From: JAJTFW01 sp046049215
GTDB taxonomy: Bacteria > Bacteroidota > Bacteroidia > AKYH767-A > OLB10
Direction of reading: 5' to 3'
Assembly: GCA_046049215.1 (NCBI GenBank)
Contig: JBJOER010000273.1
Coordinates: forward strand, 1-7,752
DNA: 7,752 bases
Part shown: piece by piece, positions 7,161 to 7,752 of the stretch
How the letters are laid out: every line of letters begins with the position of its first letter
Position numbering within the stretch: position 1 is the stretch's first letter
The notes under the pieces: generated by a model
What the model was told of the DNA's origin: nothing
Seen by the model: only the letters and a program-made list of their open reading frames with translations
Database searches by the model: none
Program-made: the position numbers and the translations under genes

Positions 7161-7751
7161 CTAATCGAAACGCAATACTCGGACAGGACGAATGGAAGCG
7201 ATGATGCGCGTGGAGGTCTTCATCAAAAGAAGTCCGATGAGCAATACCACGCAATTCGTCAAGGCCCAGGATACCCAGCTGAACTGGATGGGAACCTGTG
7301 AAAGGTAGTACGACTCTTCGTCCAGAGGGATCAATCCGGTTTGGTGTTGGATTCCGGCAATCATTAACGCGATCAGGTTGCCGATTAATATCCCTCTCAA
7401 GAGGATGAAAAAACCCACGGTAGCGAATACGGATCCGATCGTGTTGTCGCGAGCTCCGATAGTCTTCAATACACCGATACTCCGGGTGTGCTCCATGACC
7501 AGTATCAGCAACAAGGCCAAAAGTGTGATTCCCGCAACCAGCGAAATCAGACCGATGATGACGACCACGTTGATGTTTTGCAGTTCAAGCCATTGGAACA
7601 TCTGGGGGTGAAGGTCCCGGCTGCTCTTTAAGTCGAGGTCCATTCCTATTGTTTCGTAAAGACGGCCATAAAGCGCTTCCTTGTCGTCGTCCAGGTCTGT
7701 GTAGATCTCGAATCCTCCGCATTGGGTGTCCTCCCAACCGTTGATTCTGCG
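7161..7751 (-). CDS. FtsX/LolC-like ABC transporter permease, C-terminal half (partial)
   Basis: The frame is open from the window edge to TAG 7163-7161, giving 196 residues of the C-terminus; the N-terminus lies beyond 7752. An ATG at 7643 is internal, since the frame runs on upstream of it (GWEDTQCGGFEIYTDLDDDK). The segment begins with the end of a periplasmic domain, then has three membrane spans: roughly NVVVIIGLISLVAGITLLAL, then TIGSVFATVGFFILL with the following GNLIALMIAG, and SWALTNCVVLLIGLLLM. The cytoplasmic loop after the first span reads EHTRSIGVLKTIGARDNTI, the typical FtsX-domain coupling motif, and the protein ends in RPVRVLRFD, a usual ending for the family. The layout fits LolC/E- or MacB-type permeases, which act in lipoprotein release or export from the inner membrane. 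No ATPase gene is in view, so the substrate cannot be named. Confidence 0.88.
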   Translation of the reverse strand, partial: RRINGWEDTQCGGFEIYTDLDDDKEALYGRLYETIGMDLDLKSSRDLHPQMFQWLELQNINVVVIIGLISLVAGITLLALLLILVMEHTRSIGVLKTIGARDNTIGSVFATVGFFILLRGILIGNLIALMIAGIQHQTGLIPLDEESYYLSQVPIQFSWVSWALTNCVVLLIGLLLMKTSTRIIASIRPVRVLRFD

Positions 7752-7752
7752 G

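Noticed and set aside
7378..7611. Plus-strand open frame of 77 codons
   Set aside because: It is antisense to the transmembrane part of the permease gene and has no independent support.

Overview
The window looks like chromosomal DNA of a member of the Bacteroidota. Five features support this: a 5S/23S pair of that type; a Porin_10-like outer-membrane barrel; a decayed gene ending in a type IX secretion (T9SS) sorting domain; a GAPDH of the flavobacterial type; and a near-perfect Bacteroidota promoter (-33 TTTG, -7 TAnnTTTG) upstream of a small outer-membrane gene. I cannot assign a genus.

Layout. Bases 1-373 are the 3' end of a 23S rRNA gene, followed by a 5S rRNA gene (about 444-553) and a strong intrinsic terminator (559-593) that closes the rRNA operon. 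A 592-residue Porin_10-type barrel follows on the + strand (686-2464). It converges, with a 5-base gap, on a minus-strand gene remnant (3457-2470). The remnant encodes a secreted, T9SS-sorted protein but carries three in-frame stops and one frameshift. Upstream of it on the same strand is an intact GAPDH gene (3503-4501). A stand-alone receiver protein (4628-4996, +) diverges from GAPDH and converges on lipA (lipoyl synthase, 5010-5891, -). lipA is co-oriented with, and just downstream of, a secreted barrel-like protein of unknown function (5914-6672, -), probably in one operon. An OsmC-family gene (6735-7145, +) diverges from that operon and converges on the 3' half of an FtsX/LolC-like ABC permease (from 7161, -), which is cut by the window end.

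The genes form no single pathway. There is central carbon metabolism (GAPDH), cofactor synthesis (LipA, serving the lipoylated 2-oxoacid dehydrogenases and the glycine cleavage system), peroxide defence (OsmC), envelope proteins (porin, barrel, permease) and a receiver with no partner kinase in view.

No CRISPR array, insertion sequence, tRNA, phage gene or defence cassette is visible. I see no new biological system here. The most unusual element is the decayed T9SS cargo gene, followed by promoter placements that imply very short or absent mRNA leaders. Gene density is high: the only gene-free stretches are under 150 bases.
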